This document shows, piece by piece, positions 25,501 through 37,830 of a DNA stretch of 64,000 nucleotides; the first letter of the stretch is position 1; each line of letters starts with the position of its first letter. The stretch is from assembly GCA_008694505.1 (NCBI GenBank), contig VZDJ01000056.1, positions 7,254,019-7,318,018 on the forward strand, read 5' to 3'. The notes beneath the pieces were generated by a model. The model worked only from the letters and a program-made list of their open reading frames with translations. It did no database searches and was not told where the DNA came from. Both the position numbers and the translations under genes were made by a program. This DNA is from Cyanoderma ruficeps (lineage: Eukaryota > Chordata > Aves > Passeriformes > Timaliidae).

Positions 25501-28500
25501 ATGATCACTCTGGCAACAGGTGGATTCCCAAGGCTCCTTTGCTGCGGGCCAGGATAGGCTGCAAGCTGGTTCACTGCTGTGGGAAGCTCTACGCCATCGG
25601 GGGCAGAGTTTATGAAGGAGATGGGCGGAACTCCCTCAAGTCTGTGGAGTGCTATGACAGCCGGGAGAACTGCTGGACAGCTGTGTGCCCCATGCCTGTA
25701 GCAATGGAGTTCCACAGTGCTGTGGAGTATAAGGATAACATCTATGTTTTACAGGGTAAGGTGGTTTGGCTGCCTCTGTGGTGTTTTATTCGAAGTGGGG
25801 ATTGTTCATTCTGACTGGCTGTTTTCTTAAGCAATTTGGAAAAACCCCTTGGGTGTGGCAGGGGGGTGGGGTGTGGGGGAACTGGGAAGAGGAAAGTTGC
25901 TGCTTGAATTCTCGTGCCCTGAGAGTGTGTCGCTAAGTTGTAGTACGGAGTTACTGCACAGATGGCATTTTTGGTGGTATTCTGAGTCAAAAAACAGTAT
26001 TTAACTTAACTCTGAAAATTCTTTGTTAAATCTTTACCAGGGTGAAATGCACCAACGCTGAAGAAAAGATACTGTCCTATGAAAAAGCACTTTGCATTGT
26101 ACTTGGCTAAAGCTGAGAAAATTCCTGGTGTCTTTTTTTCTTGGTGACTTGTAAAAGTCGATTAAGGACTTTTAAATCTTCATTTCCTGCCCTACCCTGC
26201 TTTCTGAAGTGATCTTAGAAACTAGAAAGAGATAAAGCATCTCTCTTAGTTACCTCTGTTTCTTTGGTCAGTAATTACAGTACTGCCTTTACATTCAGTG
26301 CACACTGAAAATTGCTGAGGCTGTGGTAAGAGGCCCACAGAGTGGAAAGAAGGAAGGAGGGAGAGTGTCTCAGTTTTGTTTTGCTGAGGGCCACCTCTGT
26401 AAGCACCTGCCCAGGCTGGGGTCTCAGGTGCACACCAGCTCCTTCTTGGGTCACTTCCATACAAAGCTGGACCACGGGGAAGAAAGAGGATAGAGAATAC
26501 TGTAGGATCATTATTATTTACCAGAAGAAGTTAACATTATTTCTTGACTTTGCATTCATGATCTTCCATGTGACTTGTGATTTTCTTCTTCGGTTGTTTC
26601 TGTATCATATTTGACTCTTGGCTGTGGCTTTAAAGAGTTCTGTTGTGCTAAAAAAGTTCTCTAAATCTCTCTCTTGGGTCAGATGTCTGCTTTAGGTGGT
26701 TAGAAAAGAATGCTGAAGAATACTGAACTTAGTGATTGTTCTTTTAATGTTTCTTAGAACTGATAAAAGGTGGATGATGTTACTGTAACCTATAGAATAA
26801 GGGTGCACCTTGTTCACAAATTTTAGCTGCACTGATGCTGTGCTTCAGTTCTTTGAGAACTGACTGCTCATATAAATAAGCTACTTTCTGTGCTAACCAG
26901 CAAATTCTGAAGTGTAGTGTTATGAGTAGCTAGCAAAAACCTTGATTGAGCTGTGCTGTAGTACAAAGAGGTCAGCTTTGAGTAATTTTTCTATGAAAAA
27001 CTCAGAAGTAGCCAATAAGAATTGTTGAGAGTGTGAAAATGCCTATGGAATGCAAATGTCAGTCACAGGAGATTGCACTGTGGAACAAAACCGAATGATC
27101 AAAATTAGTATTATCTGCAAGACTTTCTCTTAAACCCTGTTTCACTAATTCTACTGTCTCACTTCTGTACTCTTTGTTATACTGGAGGTGCTTGGTCACA
27201 CAACAGCTTGATTAAAATTCTTAAGACAGCCACATGAAATCATACATGATGTGAATTATGCTAGTATTTGGCAGATGTTAGGCCTTTCTCCCTCTGGACT
27301 TTACAAAAGTCAAGGTGGTCTTTATCCATGTTTTTTTCATGAAATGAGCAGAGCATGAGTTTTTGGTCATCTGAACTTCCTTCATCTGCAGTCTGTAGCT
27401 GCTGCTCTGTGCAGCGAGCACCAGAGGTGTTTCATACCCTAACCACAAACCTAACTGTGAATCACTTGCTTCATGCAGGTTTTCACCTGGCCTCTTTTGA
27501 AGCAAATCAGCCTAAACGTGTAACCTGCCCCCTGATACCAGTAGCTTCAACATCTGTGTGTAGTATAAGACAGAATTCAGGGTTTGAAGGCTGCTAAACC
27601 TGAGCAAATAATTGTGAGGCTCCCCATCTGCAGATGACACGTTGTCAACGTGTTAAAGAGTGAAACAAACGTACTTGAGACATTTCAAGACTGGAATCCT
27701 GAAAGGTTTTGTCCCAGCTTAATGAGCATGGTTTAGAAGTAGTGAAGGATACCTAGAAACTGGGTAAGATGTGTTCCTGATATGCTTCAAATTCCCTCTG
27801 CTTCAGTTGAAACAGGAACTCAAAGTAGGTTTTAGTCATGCTGTTAATATTTTTGTGAAAAAATTATTTTTTTAAAATTTTTTTTTTGACTAAAAGGAAA
27901 GCAGTTGATGGTGCTGGGGGGGTTTGTTCTGGGATCCAGGCTCGAGAAAACTTAAAGAGCATTTCTGTCTGCGGAAGAACGTACACCTGGGAGCACAATC
28001 ACCACAGAACTGCTGGGCTGGAAACAAAGCACGAGTTAAGTTCTATTTTTCCTCTCTGCTTTCAGGGGAGTTTTTCCTTTGCTACGATCCTCAGAAGGAT
28101 TACTGGGGATTCCTGACCCCGATGACTGTGCCTAGGATCCAAGGCTTGGCCACAGTGTACAACGACTCCATCTACTACATCGCCGGCACCTGCGGGAACC
28201 ATCAGCGCATGTTCACCGTCGAGGCCTACGACATCGAGCAGAACAAGTGGACTCGAAAAAAAGACTTCCCCTGTGACCAGTCCATCAATCCCTACATAAA
28301 ACTTGTCCTCCTCAAAAACAAACTCCATCTCTTTGTCAGAGCTACTCAAGTCACTGTTGAGGAACACGTTTTCAGAACCAGCAGGAAGAATTCGCTCTAC
28401 CAGTACGATGAGGTCGCTGACCAATGGCAGAAAGTCTACGAGACTCCAGACAGGCTCTGGGATTTAGGCCGGCATTTTGAATGTGTTGTTGCTAAATTGT

Positions 28501-28529
28501 ATCCGCAGTGTCTTCAGAAAGTTATTTAA
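22488..28529 (+). CDS. KBTBD8: KBTBD8, kelch repeat and BTB domain-containing protein 8 (four coding exons)
   Basis: Joining 22488-22503, 23810-24020, 24641-25755 and 28066-28529 gives 1806 nt, that is 601 residues and a stop, the same length I recall for human KBTBD8. All three introns are GT-AG and all splice phases agree. Domains in order: a short N-terminal tail (1-38), a BTB domain (about 39-150, with D50 and H64 of the conserved core), BACK (about 155-260) and a C-terminal kelch propeller (about 335-600, for example the IYIAGG and YAIGG strands). The product is a substrate adaptor of the CUL3 RING ubiquitin ligase. CUL3-KBTBD8 is reported to monoubiquitylate TCOF1 and NOLC1 and drive neural-crest specification. 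The match to the human protein is near-identical over long stretches from memory, leaving little doubt. The frame is intact throughout. Confidence 0.98.
22504..23809 (+). other. KBTBD8: KBTBD8 intron 1
   Basis: This GT-AG intron begins inside the CpG island and becomes AT-rich after about 22900. The acceptor follows a T-rich tract ending TTTGTAG. The first 350 bp are G-rich on the coding strand. No further exon was recognised in it. Confidence 0.9.
23810..24020 (+). CDS. KBTBD8: KBTBD8 coding exon 2
   Basis: This exon has 211 nt and encodes residues 6-76, completing the N-terminal tail and the first half of the BTB domain (QLTDIVVEVDHGKTFSCHRN region). The donor follows TTTCAG. It ends within the codon for R76. 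Confidence 0.97.
24021..24640 (+). other. KBTBD8: KBTBD8 intron 2
   Basis: This is a 620-bp GT-AG intron, AT-rich, ending in a strong polypyrimidine tract before TTTTCAG at 24640. No other features were seen. Confidence 0.95.
24641..25755 (+). CDS. KBTBD8: KBTBD8 coding exon 3
   Basis: This is the large central exon of 1115 nt, residues 76-448, encoding the rest of BTB, all of BACK and the first kelch blades. It ends at IYVLQG with the donor G then GTAAGG. If intron 3 were retained, translation would add 19 residues and stop at 25812-25814, losing the last kelch blades. There is no sign that this is used. Confidence 0.98.
25756..28065 (+). other. KBTBD8: KBTBD8 intron 3
   Basis: This is a 2.3 kb GT-AG intron. 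A polypurine-rich patch occurs near 26340-26500 and T-rich tracts near 27855-27885. The acceptor is TGCTTTCAG at 28065. No additional exon was recognised. Confidence 0.95.
28066..28529 (+). CDS. KBTBD8: KBTBD8 coding exon 4 (last)
   Basis: This exon has 464 nt and encodes the final kelch blades (FCYDPQ-like start, IYYIAGTCGN strand) and the C-terminus CLQKVI followed by TAA at 28527-28529. The human protein ends CLQKVL, so the stop is in the expected place. Confidence 0.98.
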
Positions 28530-30822
28530 AGTCCTTTTTTTTTCCTTTCCTTTTTTTTTTTTTCTTCTCAGTAACAGGCCTTAGTGATTTCAGTGGTGAT
28601 TTGATGCTAGAGAAAACATGTCTTAAAAGAAAAACAAAGAAATTCTGTCAGTATTTATTGTAAGATGAAACAGACAGTTTTTTTTGTATATGGGGATGGG
28701 TGCTCTTTAAAGGTTGCAGTCCGGGGAGGGAATTGTTCCTTCAGTTTCGCATTTACTGATATTTTCCTGGGAAATGAGAAGGAGGTTACAAAGTGCAATT
28801 ATCAGCATTTTTTTTTCTGGTAAACACTTAATCATGTCATACTAAAGGGTTTTTTTGTGGTGAAAGCAAATTAAGTGGAAGAGCCAGGATAACTATGCAC
28901 TACAGTGAAAGAAAATCTAGCATTAATAGTTAAGGATGTCCAAGATGTGTTGAAGTGACTTTTCTTCTTTTTCTCTTTTTTTTTAATACGGGTAAAATTT
29001 GAGGCAATATCACTAAGTTTTGTTGTTTTTTTTTTAATTTAGATTGAAAATACATAGAGAGGAATGGTAGATCTTGATTCATAATGATCTCTTCTTTTTG
29101 TACTGTTTTTGGAGTCTGCTGAGATGTCTGTGATGTTGTTTGTGCACTGCAATTTGGGAGAAACACTCAAGTCAGGATTGGATTGTGGAGTACCTTTGCC
29201 CCGGATGGAGGCCTGTTCATATTGTTGTACCAGTTCCTGTCTGTGGATTTTTGTTGAGATTGAGCTTAATGATAGTGGGGGAAAAAACCCCACACCTGTT
29301 TTTTGCCACATAGGTGTAGTGCTGTAAAAACTTTTTTTTTCCTTTTTAACACTGATTAAAACCTTTTTTTTTCACCCCGTAAAGGGCTTTAACCCAAAAG
29401 TTGATGGTGCTAGTACATTTTTAATACTTGTTTGTCTGAACTGGGCCAGCCTCCTGCTACTGTTTAGACAGCCTGTTGTTTTCCATGGAGTGTGTGTCTG
29501 TCTTCAGGCCCTGTCCTGTCATCAGATTGTCTTTTCTAACATAACATTTTTACTGCAGTGGTGTTCTTGCACAGAATGGTGACAGGATATGGCCTTAATA
29601 ATACTGATTCTCTTCTATTTTTTCTCTTTGTGTGGAGTGTTCATTCTGTCTCCACTACAGTACAGTGCTATGTGCAGAGTTGGCATGTGCTCTGGTGATT
29701 TGGAAAAGTGTGGTTTAATGTTGCAAGTTTTTTCTTTTCTCTTTGCAGTCAAGCCCCCAACTATCTTCTATTTCCTTCTAATCTATAATGTGAAAAATTG
29801 CACTACTGAGCTGTCAGCATTATCCAGTGTGTTAAAGCAAAATTGACAATAAGCATCCATGGCTTAAATAATTTTAGGGGAAATACAGAATAAGGAATAT
29901 ATTGCAACACTTTTCTTTATTTAACATTTAACTTATTTTTAAAAAGTAAATAAGTTCAAGGTTCAGCCTCTACTTCAGTAGTGAAAATTGGATTTAAAAG
30001 GGAAAAGAGGACTCCTAAAACTTGCATCAGCTGTAATTTACCGGGTTTCGTAGAGCTCTGCTTTCTGCAGAGCTTTCAGTTATCTTACTCTCTCCTGTTT
30101 TCTCCTGTTGACCTAAGTAAACCAGTTAACTTGACATGGCACTGGCCATCACTGGCTGAAAGTGCTTACCATGATCTGGCTTAACAGCTGATATTTCAGT
30201 CAGCCAAATATTTAGCTCGTTGTTTATCCCCCTGGCATGGCTGAGGATTTGGATAATGTTTGTTTACTATGTGGTCTTCCTGTTCCCAAATGGAATCTTC
30301 CTAACACATGAAAATACTCGCCTGGTTCTATTTATTAATTCTTGCACAAAATGTTTGAGAGGCAAACGACAAAAAAACTGTGAAATGAAAAGCAAAATAA
30401 AAATGCCTCTTTGCATTACATACCTCATCTTCCAGAGATTCACCAAACTCTTCTTCCAACGCCAGCACCTGCATTTTGGTTTTTTTTTTTCCCTGAATTT
30501 GGCAATTCTCGCTAAGACTGCATTTTCCAACAGTGTTGAGGTGTATCGTTTCTTTGTTTAGTTTTCTCCTGGATAGTTTTATCTAGATGCATAGCCAAGA
30601 ATAAGGGGTTTTCTGAAAAGTACAGCTAATTTAATTTTTAACTAATGATCCTGAGTCCTTGGCTAGCTCTCTTTGCGCTGTTGTAGGCCTCTAGCTGCAA
30701 GCTTTCTGAAGCACCCTCCCTAACAGTGTTGCATTTGTGTGCGAGACCATTTTTTTTTTTGCAAAGTGTTATGTAACTTTTTCCTCGTTTCTTTGTTTGT
30801 TTTTCTTTTTTTTTTTTTTTTT

Positions 30823-30842
30823 NNNNNNNNNNNNNNNNNNNN
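30823..30842. other. Assembly gap, 20 N within a poly-T tract
   Basis: Twenty Ns are flanked on both sides by T runs, so the true homopolymer length is unknown and may differ from what is shown. A 4-N gap at 36344-36347 and a single N at 57652 also sit in pyrimidine tracts. Confidence 0.99.
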
Positions 30843-31754
30843 TTTTTTTTTTTTTTTTTGAGCTTGGTTGAATATTTACAAGATTTCTTGCTGCTTTTTG
30901 ACAATCTATATTTATTTAGTAGAACGAATTTCAATATATTACTTGAAACTATGAAATAGAATTGAGTTAGCAGTTGACTGGTCATGTGATGTATAGAAGT
31001 ACAATATGCTGTGGTTAATTCTGCAGTAGGTTTGTTAATTTTGTTTATCTGCACTAAAGTACGAAGATCTCCATTCTGTTTAACCATTCAAGCTGAGGGT
31101 GTGATCCAAGTCTGTCATGTGTTTGAAAGCTAAATCCTGGAACTTGCTGTGGGAGTAGAATATACTAAATCTTTTGCATGAGGAGTTTGTTGAGACAGTA
31201 ATGTAGCTGTGACATTTTGCCAATTCTTAAATGCTTCTACGTTATGCTGAAAGTCAGATTCCTGGTAAAGTTTTGCTTTAGAGTCAGGCTTAAGTAAACT
31301 TGCACAGCACAAAAGAAAAAAAAATAATTGCACCAAAGGTACTGATAATATTTGAACAGTAATCTGTACATTATTTTTTGTTTTGCATTCGTTTATTTCC
31401 CTTCATGAAATGAATTTCTAGTGTTGTAAGAACTTAGGTGAGTGTAAATCTCTTCCAAAATTATTAGTTACTTTAGAAGGAAACATTTTGTAATTTCCAC
31501 TTGCTTCCATCAGTGAAATTTAGAATAATTCCAAGCAGTTTTGGTGCACCAGACATGCAGTGTGTGTATGTTCTACAAGAGATCCAAGAGCTCCCTGTTC
31601 GTGAGGCTGTTGAGAATGGCATCCAACATTCAGTGCTCAGGTATGTTAGTAAGAAGTACTGTAGTCCTATGAGGGCAAATGTGTGGATTTTTAAACATTT
31701 TGCCATAATTGCACAATTTTGCATTTTTACTTAATGTCATGTTATGTTTCTTAA

Positions 31755-31760
31755 AATAAA
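31755..31760 (+). terminator. KBTBD8: Candidate polyadenylation signal for KBTBD8
   Basis: AATAAA is followed within 20-60 bp by GT-rich and T-rich sequence typical of a cleavage downstream element. It is the best-placed canonical hexamer after the KBTBD8 stop codon. Confidence 0.45.
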
Positions 31761-31785
31761 CCTATTGTTGAAATACAGTGGAGTT

Positions 31786-34700
31786 CCAACTGTTTTTGTG
31801 ACAAATCTGTGTGCATTTTAGTAAATTTCTGAAAACTGATCTGATGTATTTTTGATGTTTGTTTGGTTCTTTTATTTCTGCGCTTGTGCCTCACCTGTGC
31901 GTGATGTCATTTTTTATTTTTAAGGTGGAAGGTTCTTTGTTCTTTTGTCTCGTTCCTTGTGGCTGTTCAGGTGTAACTTCTCATTTGTTTACACACAGGT
32001 GACATGGTCTTTCCCTTCCCTTTCTCCTTGCCTCTGTCTGCAGCTGGCATCCCAGCAGGAGTGTCAAGTGGGGCTTTCCAGCCTGAGGACACTGTATATT
32101 GGAAAACCCCAACCCCCTTTACATTGGATTTCCCAGCACCCTTGCTGCAGAGCTGACAGCTAGAGGCCCCTGGCTTTTAAAGCAGAACTCCAGCATTATT
32201 TGTGGTTTTTGCTGCAGTGATGGTGCTTGGTTGGGAAGCTTTGTTCCCTTCCAGAGACTCTGGCGAGCAGTGGAGATGCCAAGTCATGGCAGCCTAGGAA
32301 AGCACCATGGAATTGTCTTGTTTGGGCCGGTGCTGGGGCTGTCAGGGTTTGCAGGCAGGGTCTGTGTGCAGTCCCAGGGCTCTGGGCTCACTGTGGCTGC
32401 AGGGCTGTGCTGGGGTGGCTCCTGTCACTGGGATGTGGGTGTGGAAGGCTGCTCTGGTGGGGAAAGACAGAGCAGGAGGTCACCGTGGATCTGGTGGCAG
32501 CACTTGGAATTACCAAAGTCTTTCTTGGGGTGGGTGATGAGTGAGTGGACTTGGGGGCTCTGCTCATGGGGCAGTCTGGTAAGGGGGACCTGCTGTGGGT
32601 GTTTGCTGCAGGCTGCTGAGCACGGGAGGATGAGGCCTGCTCCAGGCAGCCTCTGCAGAGATTGTGGAGCAATCCCATAGGAACAGGGCCTGTGGGGAGC
32701 AGGGCTCCAAGAGAGCTGATTGATATTAAAGGATCGCTTCCTTCAGGGTCTAGATGATGATGGTGTCTGATGAACCAGCAATTGGGTAAAAGGGGCAAGA
32801 CGTGTGTGAGTAAAAAGGAATTCAGTTCCTGCATAAGCAGGAAATACACAGGAGATGGAAGCAGTGTCAGAACAAGAGAGAGACATGAGTGTTTCAACCT
32901 TGCTGTTTGGTTCCCTAATTTCTCTTCTGCTGTGGCAAAGAACAGATACATGGATTGTCTCCCAGTGCCCCAAGCTCCTGTGGAGCTCTTGTGCAATCCT
33001 TTCAGTGCTGCATTGTGTTACAATGCCACTGCTTTAACAGAAGAGCATGAGATCAGTTTGCAGGGTCAGGTTGACCTGCTCAGGTGCAAGGAGGGTGAGC
33101 AGCTAACTGAGAGAGCTGCGAATGATTATACTCTTTCAAGTGTCAATAAGTATTTTCCTTTGGATACCAAAGTAAATTGCAATGTATTTTTTTTGAAGAG
33201 AGAAGTAGCTGAGCCTTTGAGAGATTCTTCCAGTGTTCAGGTTGGGGGTGGAATTATTTGCTGGCCATGTTTTTCCTTTTGGAAATGCATTGTGTTATAT
33301 CGGAACTGTCTGCTGAAGGACAGGAACACAGAAACCCCTGCACACCCTCTAAAACAAAGTAGCATTACTTAAATGAACTTATCCACTGTGTTTGTGCCCC
33401 AAAGCTGTGCAGTGTGTGCTGCGTGCAGGGGAGTATCTCACAGCTTGGCACTGGTGTGCAGCCAGTAGGTGGGGAAATAACCATCCAGCTGTTGCTTTCT
33501 CCTTATCTCTTTGCACATGTTCTCCCCTCTGGGCCTCTCCAAGATGGAACAGTGAGACCAACAAAGCTGGAACCTCCCCCATTTCTTAATATCTCACTAA
33601 AGTCTCCATGCCTCACTGCTGGTTTTTGTGTTTTACACAAGTAATGATGCAAATATCCGCTGTAAGAAGCAGGCATTTATTAACTTTTACAAAGATTATG
33701 TGATCAAATTACTTAACAAGTAGGAGCAGCAAAACCAACTGATTTCTAACATCTCTCCAAGAGGAATTTCTGAAGTACAATGAAGGTGTTTTGTCAGCTT
33801 TACCTTTCAGAAGGTGCTGGTGGAGTTTCTTTGTTTTTAACCAACCAGTAGGACAAAAATCCTGTACAGTCTACATCTTTGAAAGCTTTGGCCCTTCACA
33901 AAGTGCAATTTAAAGCAGCCACCACCTGAGGAGTTGGGGGACAGTGAGCAGACAGTGGGAGTGATCAAGCACATGTACAAAACTCTGAATATTATATTTC
34001 CTCATGGAAAAAGTGCTAAAAATCCCCACTTGGAGAATATTTGGTTGGGTTTGACTGTTTTTGAAGGATTAGGTGAATTCCTGATGTCACAAGCTTTGAG
34101 AGAAGAAGGCCTAGATCTGCCTGAAGAGTAACAAAAGGGAAATAGGTAAAACATGATGTGCTACTCTCTGTAGTACCTGGGTGAGGGGGAAACCTTCCCA
34201 GCATGGAAGGACGTCTGTGGAATTCATGCAAGTGGGTCACAGCTTTCCCCTCTGCCTCTTTCTGTGGCTGTGAGCCAGGGCACAGCCTGGTCCCAAAGCC
34301 ATGCCAGGGTAACAGGACTGGAGGTTGTGCCCAAATAACCTCAAGCTGCTGTTTTTTAACAGATCAGCTCCACAATTCACGCATGGTGTGTGCGTATTTA
34401 GACCTTTAAGTGTCACTGAGTGCTAGCAAGGGTAACATACCTGTAAAACATCAACCAAAATGGTATCAAATATGTCTATTTGAAGGAATGCCCTCTGTGT
34501 TCCCATTTCTCAGATCTGCACATGACCTCTGCTTTGCAGCCCTCACTGTCACACAAAGGCAGCAATGTCCAATCCAAGTGTAAGAACTATGAACTGTGTG
34601 CTCACTTTATGCCAGGTTTTGATCCTTTTATTTAATGATACATATCTAATTTTTGATTATCTATAAACTCAGTTCCAAATTTCATTAGATTATTTTGAAG

Positions 34701-37270
34701 TCAAGATGGTATGTGACAGATCAGATAAATTCTGAATTACCTTAAACCCTTCCAGTTTGATTCAGTTCATATTCCTTCAGTAACAGATTTCTTTATAGAT
34801 TCTGAAAAGTTCCGGGGCAGGAATATTTGGTGAATATCAAATTAACCTTCTCCAACAGCCAATAAATTAAGTGCTGAAATTGTCTTTACTCTGCAAATTT
34901 ACATTTTATTTTTCTTAAGTAAAAGTTATACCACATTTTATATCAAAGCTAGTATATGGAGGGGAAGTGTTAAGAAGGAGCCATTGGATTAGTTATTCGA
35001 ATTTCAATTTTTCATAGGCCAGTGAAAGAGTGGAGAGTTTCTGCTGCTTTTGTCCATCTCAGCCACAAGGGAGGTGTCCAAGATTTTCCAAAATGCTTTT
35101 GAAGAGCAGTCTCAATAGCACGAATTGCTGTTGTGTCTGAAGTGTCCTAGAAATGGCCACAGCCCAATAACAGCAAAAACCTTTATCAATGAGGCAATTG
35201 CTGTTAACACAGAGGTGGAAGGAGGGACAATATCTAATAAAAGCAAATCCATGTGTTCATTTGGTAAAGCAGCAGTCTAAAATGGCTCAGTGCCAAGGGA
35301 ACTGTTACATATCCACAAGAAAAATAGAATGTACATCTTTGGAGGTGTAGAAGTTAGTTTATTCTGAAAGTCTGAAGAAATTTTACCTCTTGCAATGCCA
35401 TTTTTTTTTAATGGTAGCGTTCTTCCACCACTACACCTTTAGGAATAAATGACTGCCATGACCTCTAGGTCTGGTGTTGTATTCTCCTCAACAGGCATCT
35501 CCTGGGGCCCTCCCATGGGGTGGGGCACAGAGGACCACGTGCACCTCCAACAATCTGTAATGAATCCCCACGGCACCTGTAACTGCCTTTAAGGATTTAC
35601 TCATTTTAGAAGACAGAAAAAGCACCAGATATGCTTGTTATATTTCTGGCCGTAAAATATAACTGGTAGGAGCCTTGGCTGGTGAGGCAGAAATACCTGG
35701 ACCACAAGATGGATCAGCCCAAGGAATTGGAATTCTCTCCCTGGCTCTGAAGTAATGGTGGGTGCCTGGGGAGACAAGCATAGAGCTGCTTGTCAATACT
35801 CCCCAAGCTCCAGCAATTTGCCATCTGCAATGCCAGAGGTGACATCCCTGTGTTTAATGGCCCTCAATGGATTTCTCCCCAGAATTTATCTTGCTGTCTT
35901 TTGACCGCTGGAGACTTTCTTTATCAAGCTGTTACAACTGCTGGGTAGAAAATCGTTTTAAATGGGAGATGTGTATTTTGTGTCCTGTGTTGTGAGGAGA
36001 ACATCTGAGCTGGCTGGGAGAGCACCATTTGCAGCCTTTTGTGCTAATGCAAAATGGGAACTTGCATGGGGGTTTGGGCATTTATTGTGTCCTTACAAGG
36101 AAGATATTTGTGCTGGGGCCATATGGAAGAGTGTGGATGACTGCATGTGGCTACAAGGAAGGAAATATGGGCTACAGGAGATGCTGACTGGCAAAGTTAA
36201 CTTGGATGTATCATTTTCCTGTCTCCATTTACCTTTTTGATGAATTTTCTACTCATATCGGATGAAAACATTTCCATGACCCACCTACAATCAGTAGTTT
36301 TTCTCTTATTTTTCTTTTATTTTCTTTTCTCTCTTTTTTTTTTNNNNTCTTTTCTCTCTTTTTTTTTTTTTTTTTTTGGGCTTCAGTAGTGCGTTGCAGC
36401 GTCGTGATTACAAACACAGCAGGGGAATGTTTTAAATCCCCCAAATGGGGATTTGCAGCCTAAGTCTGGTGAAAACATTCCTACTGAAATTGGGTTACAT
36501 TAACCTTTACAAAGCACAGGCTCGTGTTGTGGACATTGCTGGTTTAATAGTCCAAGTCAACTGCTGCTTGAGTGGTTACTGGTAAAAACCTCAGGAATTT
36601 TCTGTATCTTTTCTGTCATACTCCAGGGTGACATTTACCCCTTGATAAGTGTTGCTGTGGCTTGTCAACTCCTTCATCTCTTGGGTGATCAAAATCAATC
36701 TGATGCAGGGTTTTGGGTGACCCAGAAGTCACGCAGGAGAACCTCAGGCAGAAGGGTAAAATGCCTGTAGCAGGATGGGCAAAGACCTCCACATGCAAAT
36801 TTCCCTGGACAAGAGTGGGAGCAGAGCCTGCAAAAACACATTGTAAAGGGAAGAATAAGTTAATGTGTACAAGGAAAAATGATACCTGACAAATAATTTA
36901 TGAATGTCCACAGGGAGCTGAGACAGGCCAGCATTCCAAGCACAGCAGATGGAGAGTTTGCCCTGGATTTATTCCAGGGCAAGTGAAAGGCCACCCCTGT
37001 TCAAGAGGAGTTAATGTGAGACACATCAGCCTTTGGGTCTAACAGGTGGGTGTTCCAAGTGAAAGCAGAGCCTCTGACCTCAACCTTTGATCTCAGCTGC
37101 ATCTGGGGTGGGGGATGCAGGTCAGCAGATGGCTTTAAAAGCGAGCAGGTGGCTCCCAGTGGGTCCAGCAGCCAGCATTCCTGAGGGATGGGAGTGGGAG
37201 CAGCGCCTGCCTCGGCCGCATTGGGACCAGCCCATGGGACAGTGGTCAGTTGTTGCCTTTTATCTTCTTT
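31786..37270. other. Intergenic DNA between KBTBD8 and the MCT locus, first part
   Basis: No gene was recognised. GC-rich overlapping frames at 32099-32996 on both strands and a 200-codon plus-strand frame at 32770-33372 have no family motifs, start in no promoter context and are probably chance. A pyrimidine-rich tract with a small N gap occupies 36300-36378. Confidence 0.6.
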
Positions 37271-37279
37271 TTTTTGCCA

Positions 37280-37830
37280 GAGTTGAGGTTAAATGCTTGA
37301 GATGATGTTTCCTGTTCGGACTCAGATGTTTATTAATTCTTATCTACGTTACACTCTCACAAGCTGTGAGTTCTAGAGCACTTCTAGCTAACAAACTAAA
37401 AATGGAGCTGTGTCTCTCTATCTACAAGGCCCTTTAAGGATAAACTGTCCAATTAAGAAATGACACCTAAATTATTTTTACTTTTCACCCAATAACCAAC
37501 CACCTGTGGCCTGCAATGCGGACTTTTCTATCCAATTACAAAACACCACCCAAACCCATGGAGAAAAAGGTGAAAAAGAAGGACTCAGCCTCTGCCCTCA
37601 AACCTCCATCTTGCTTTATGTATATATATATATATTACTATGTTCTAAAACCTTAAACTCTGTTTTCCACCATGTGATATTAGACACTTGTATTCAAACT
37701 ACACACCCATAATCCCAGTGCTATCACTCAATTTTGGAAGCTTTTTCCATGTCCTGAGGTCAAATGCAGTGTTTTCTTGGGGGTCAGTGCCAGTTGGCAC
37801 AGAAAATCTAAAATTCTCAGTGGCGAGGGT
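37280..37830. mobile_element. LTR-like block resembling a passerine endogenous-retrovirus LTR
   Basis: The text from about 37310 to 37700 (CACCCAATAACCAACCACC near 37487, the short CAATTACAAAACACCACCC stretch near 37533, and CCTCCATCTTGCTTTATG near 37604) strongly resembles solo LTRs that are abundant in songbird genomes. No viral gene accompanies it. The boundaries, target-site duplication and orientation were not resolved, and the match is from memory of such repeats. Confidence 0.5.
37618..37636. repeat. TA microsatellite inside the LTR-like block
   Basis: About nine TA dinucleotides, likely to vary in length between individuals. Confidence 0.85.

Larger units (their letters stand above)
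28530..31785 (+). other. KBTBD8: Probable KBTBD8 3' UTR (about 3.2 kb)
   Basis: After the stop there is AT-rich, T-run-rich sequence with no repeat insertion and no gene. The first strong polyadenylation signal with a fitting downstream element is AATAAA at 31755-31760, followed by GT/T-rich sequence. Weaker options are AATAAA near 30393 and ATTAAA near 29354. AT-rich long 3' UTRs are usual for post-transcriptionally regulated genes. The extent is inferred, not shown. Confidence 0.5.

Noticed and set aside
27886..28116. Plus-strand frame preceding KBTBD8 exon 4
   Set aside because: It is intronic sequence running through the exon-4 acceptor. The true exon starts at 28066 in another frame by homology and phase.
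32099..32996. Overlapping ~200-codon frames on both strands
   Set aside because: They overlap each other and lie in G-rich sequence without motifs.
32770..33372. 200-codon plus-strand frame downstream of KBTBD8
   Set aside because: No family motif, no splice or promoter context. The amino-acid composition looks like translated non-coding DNA.
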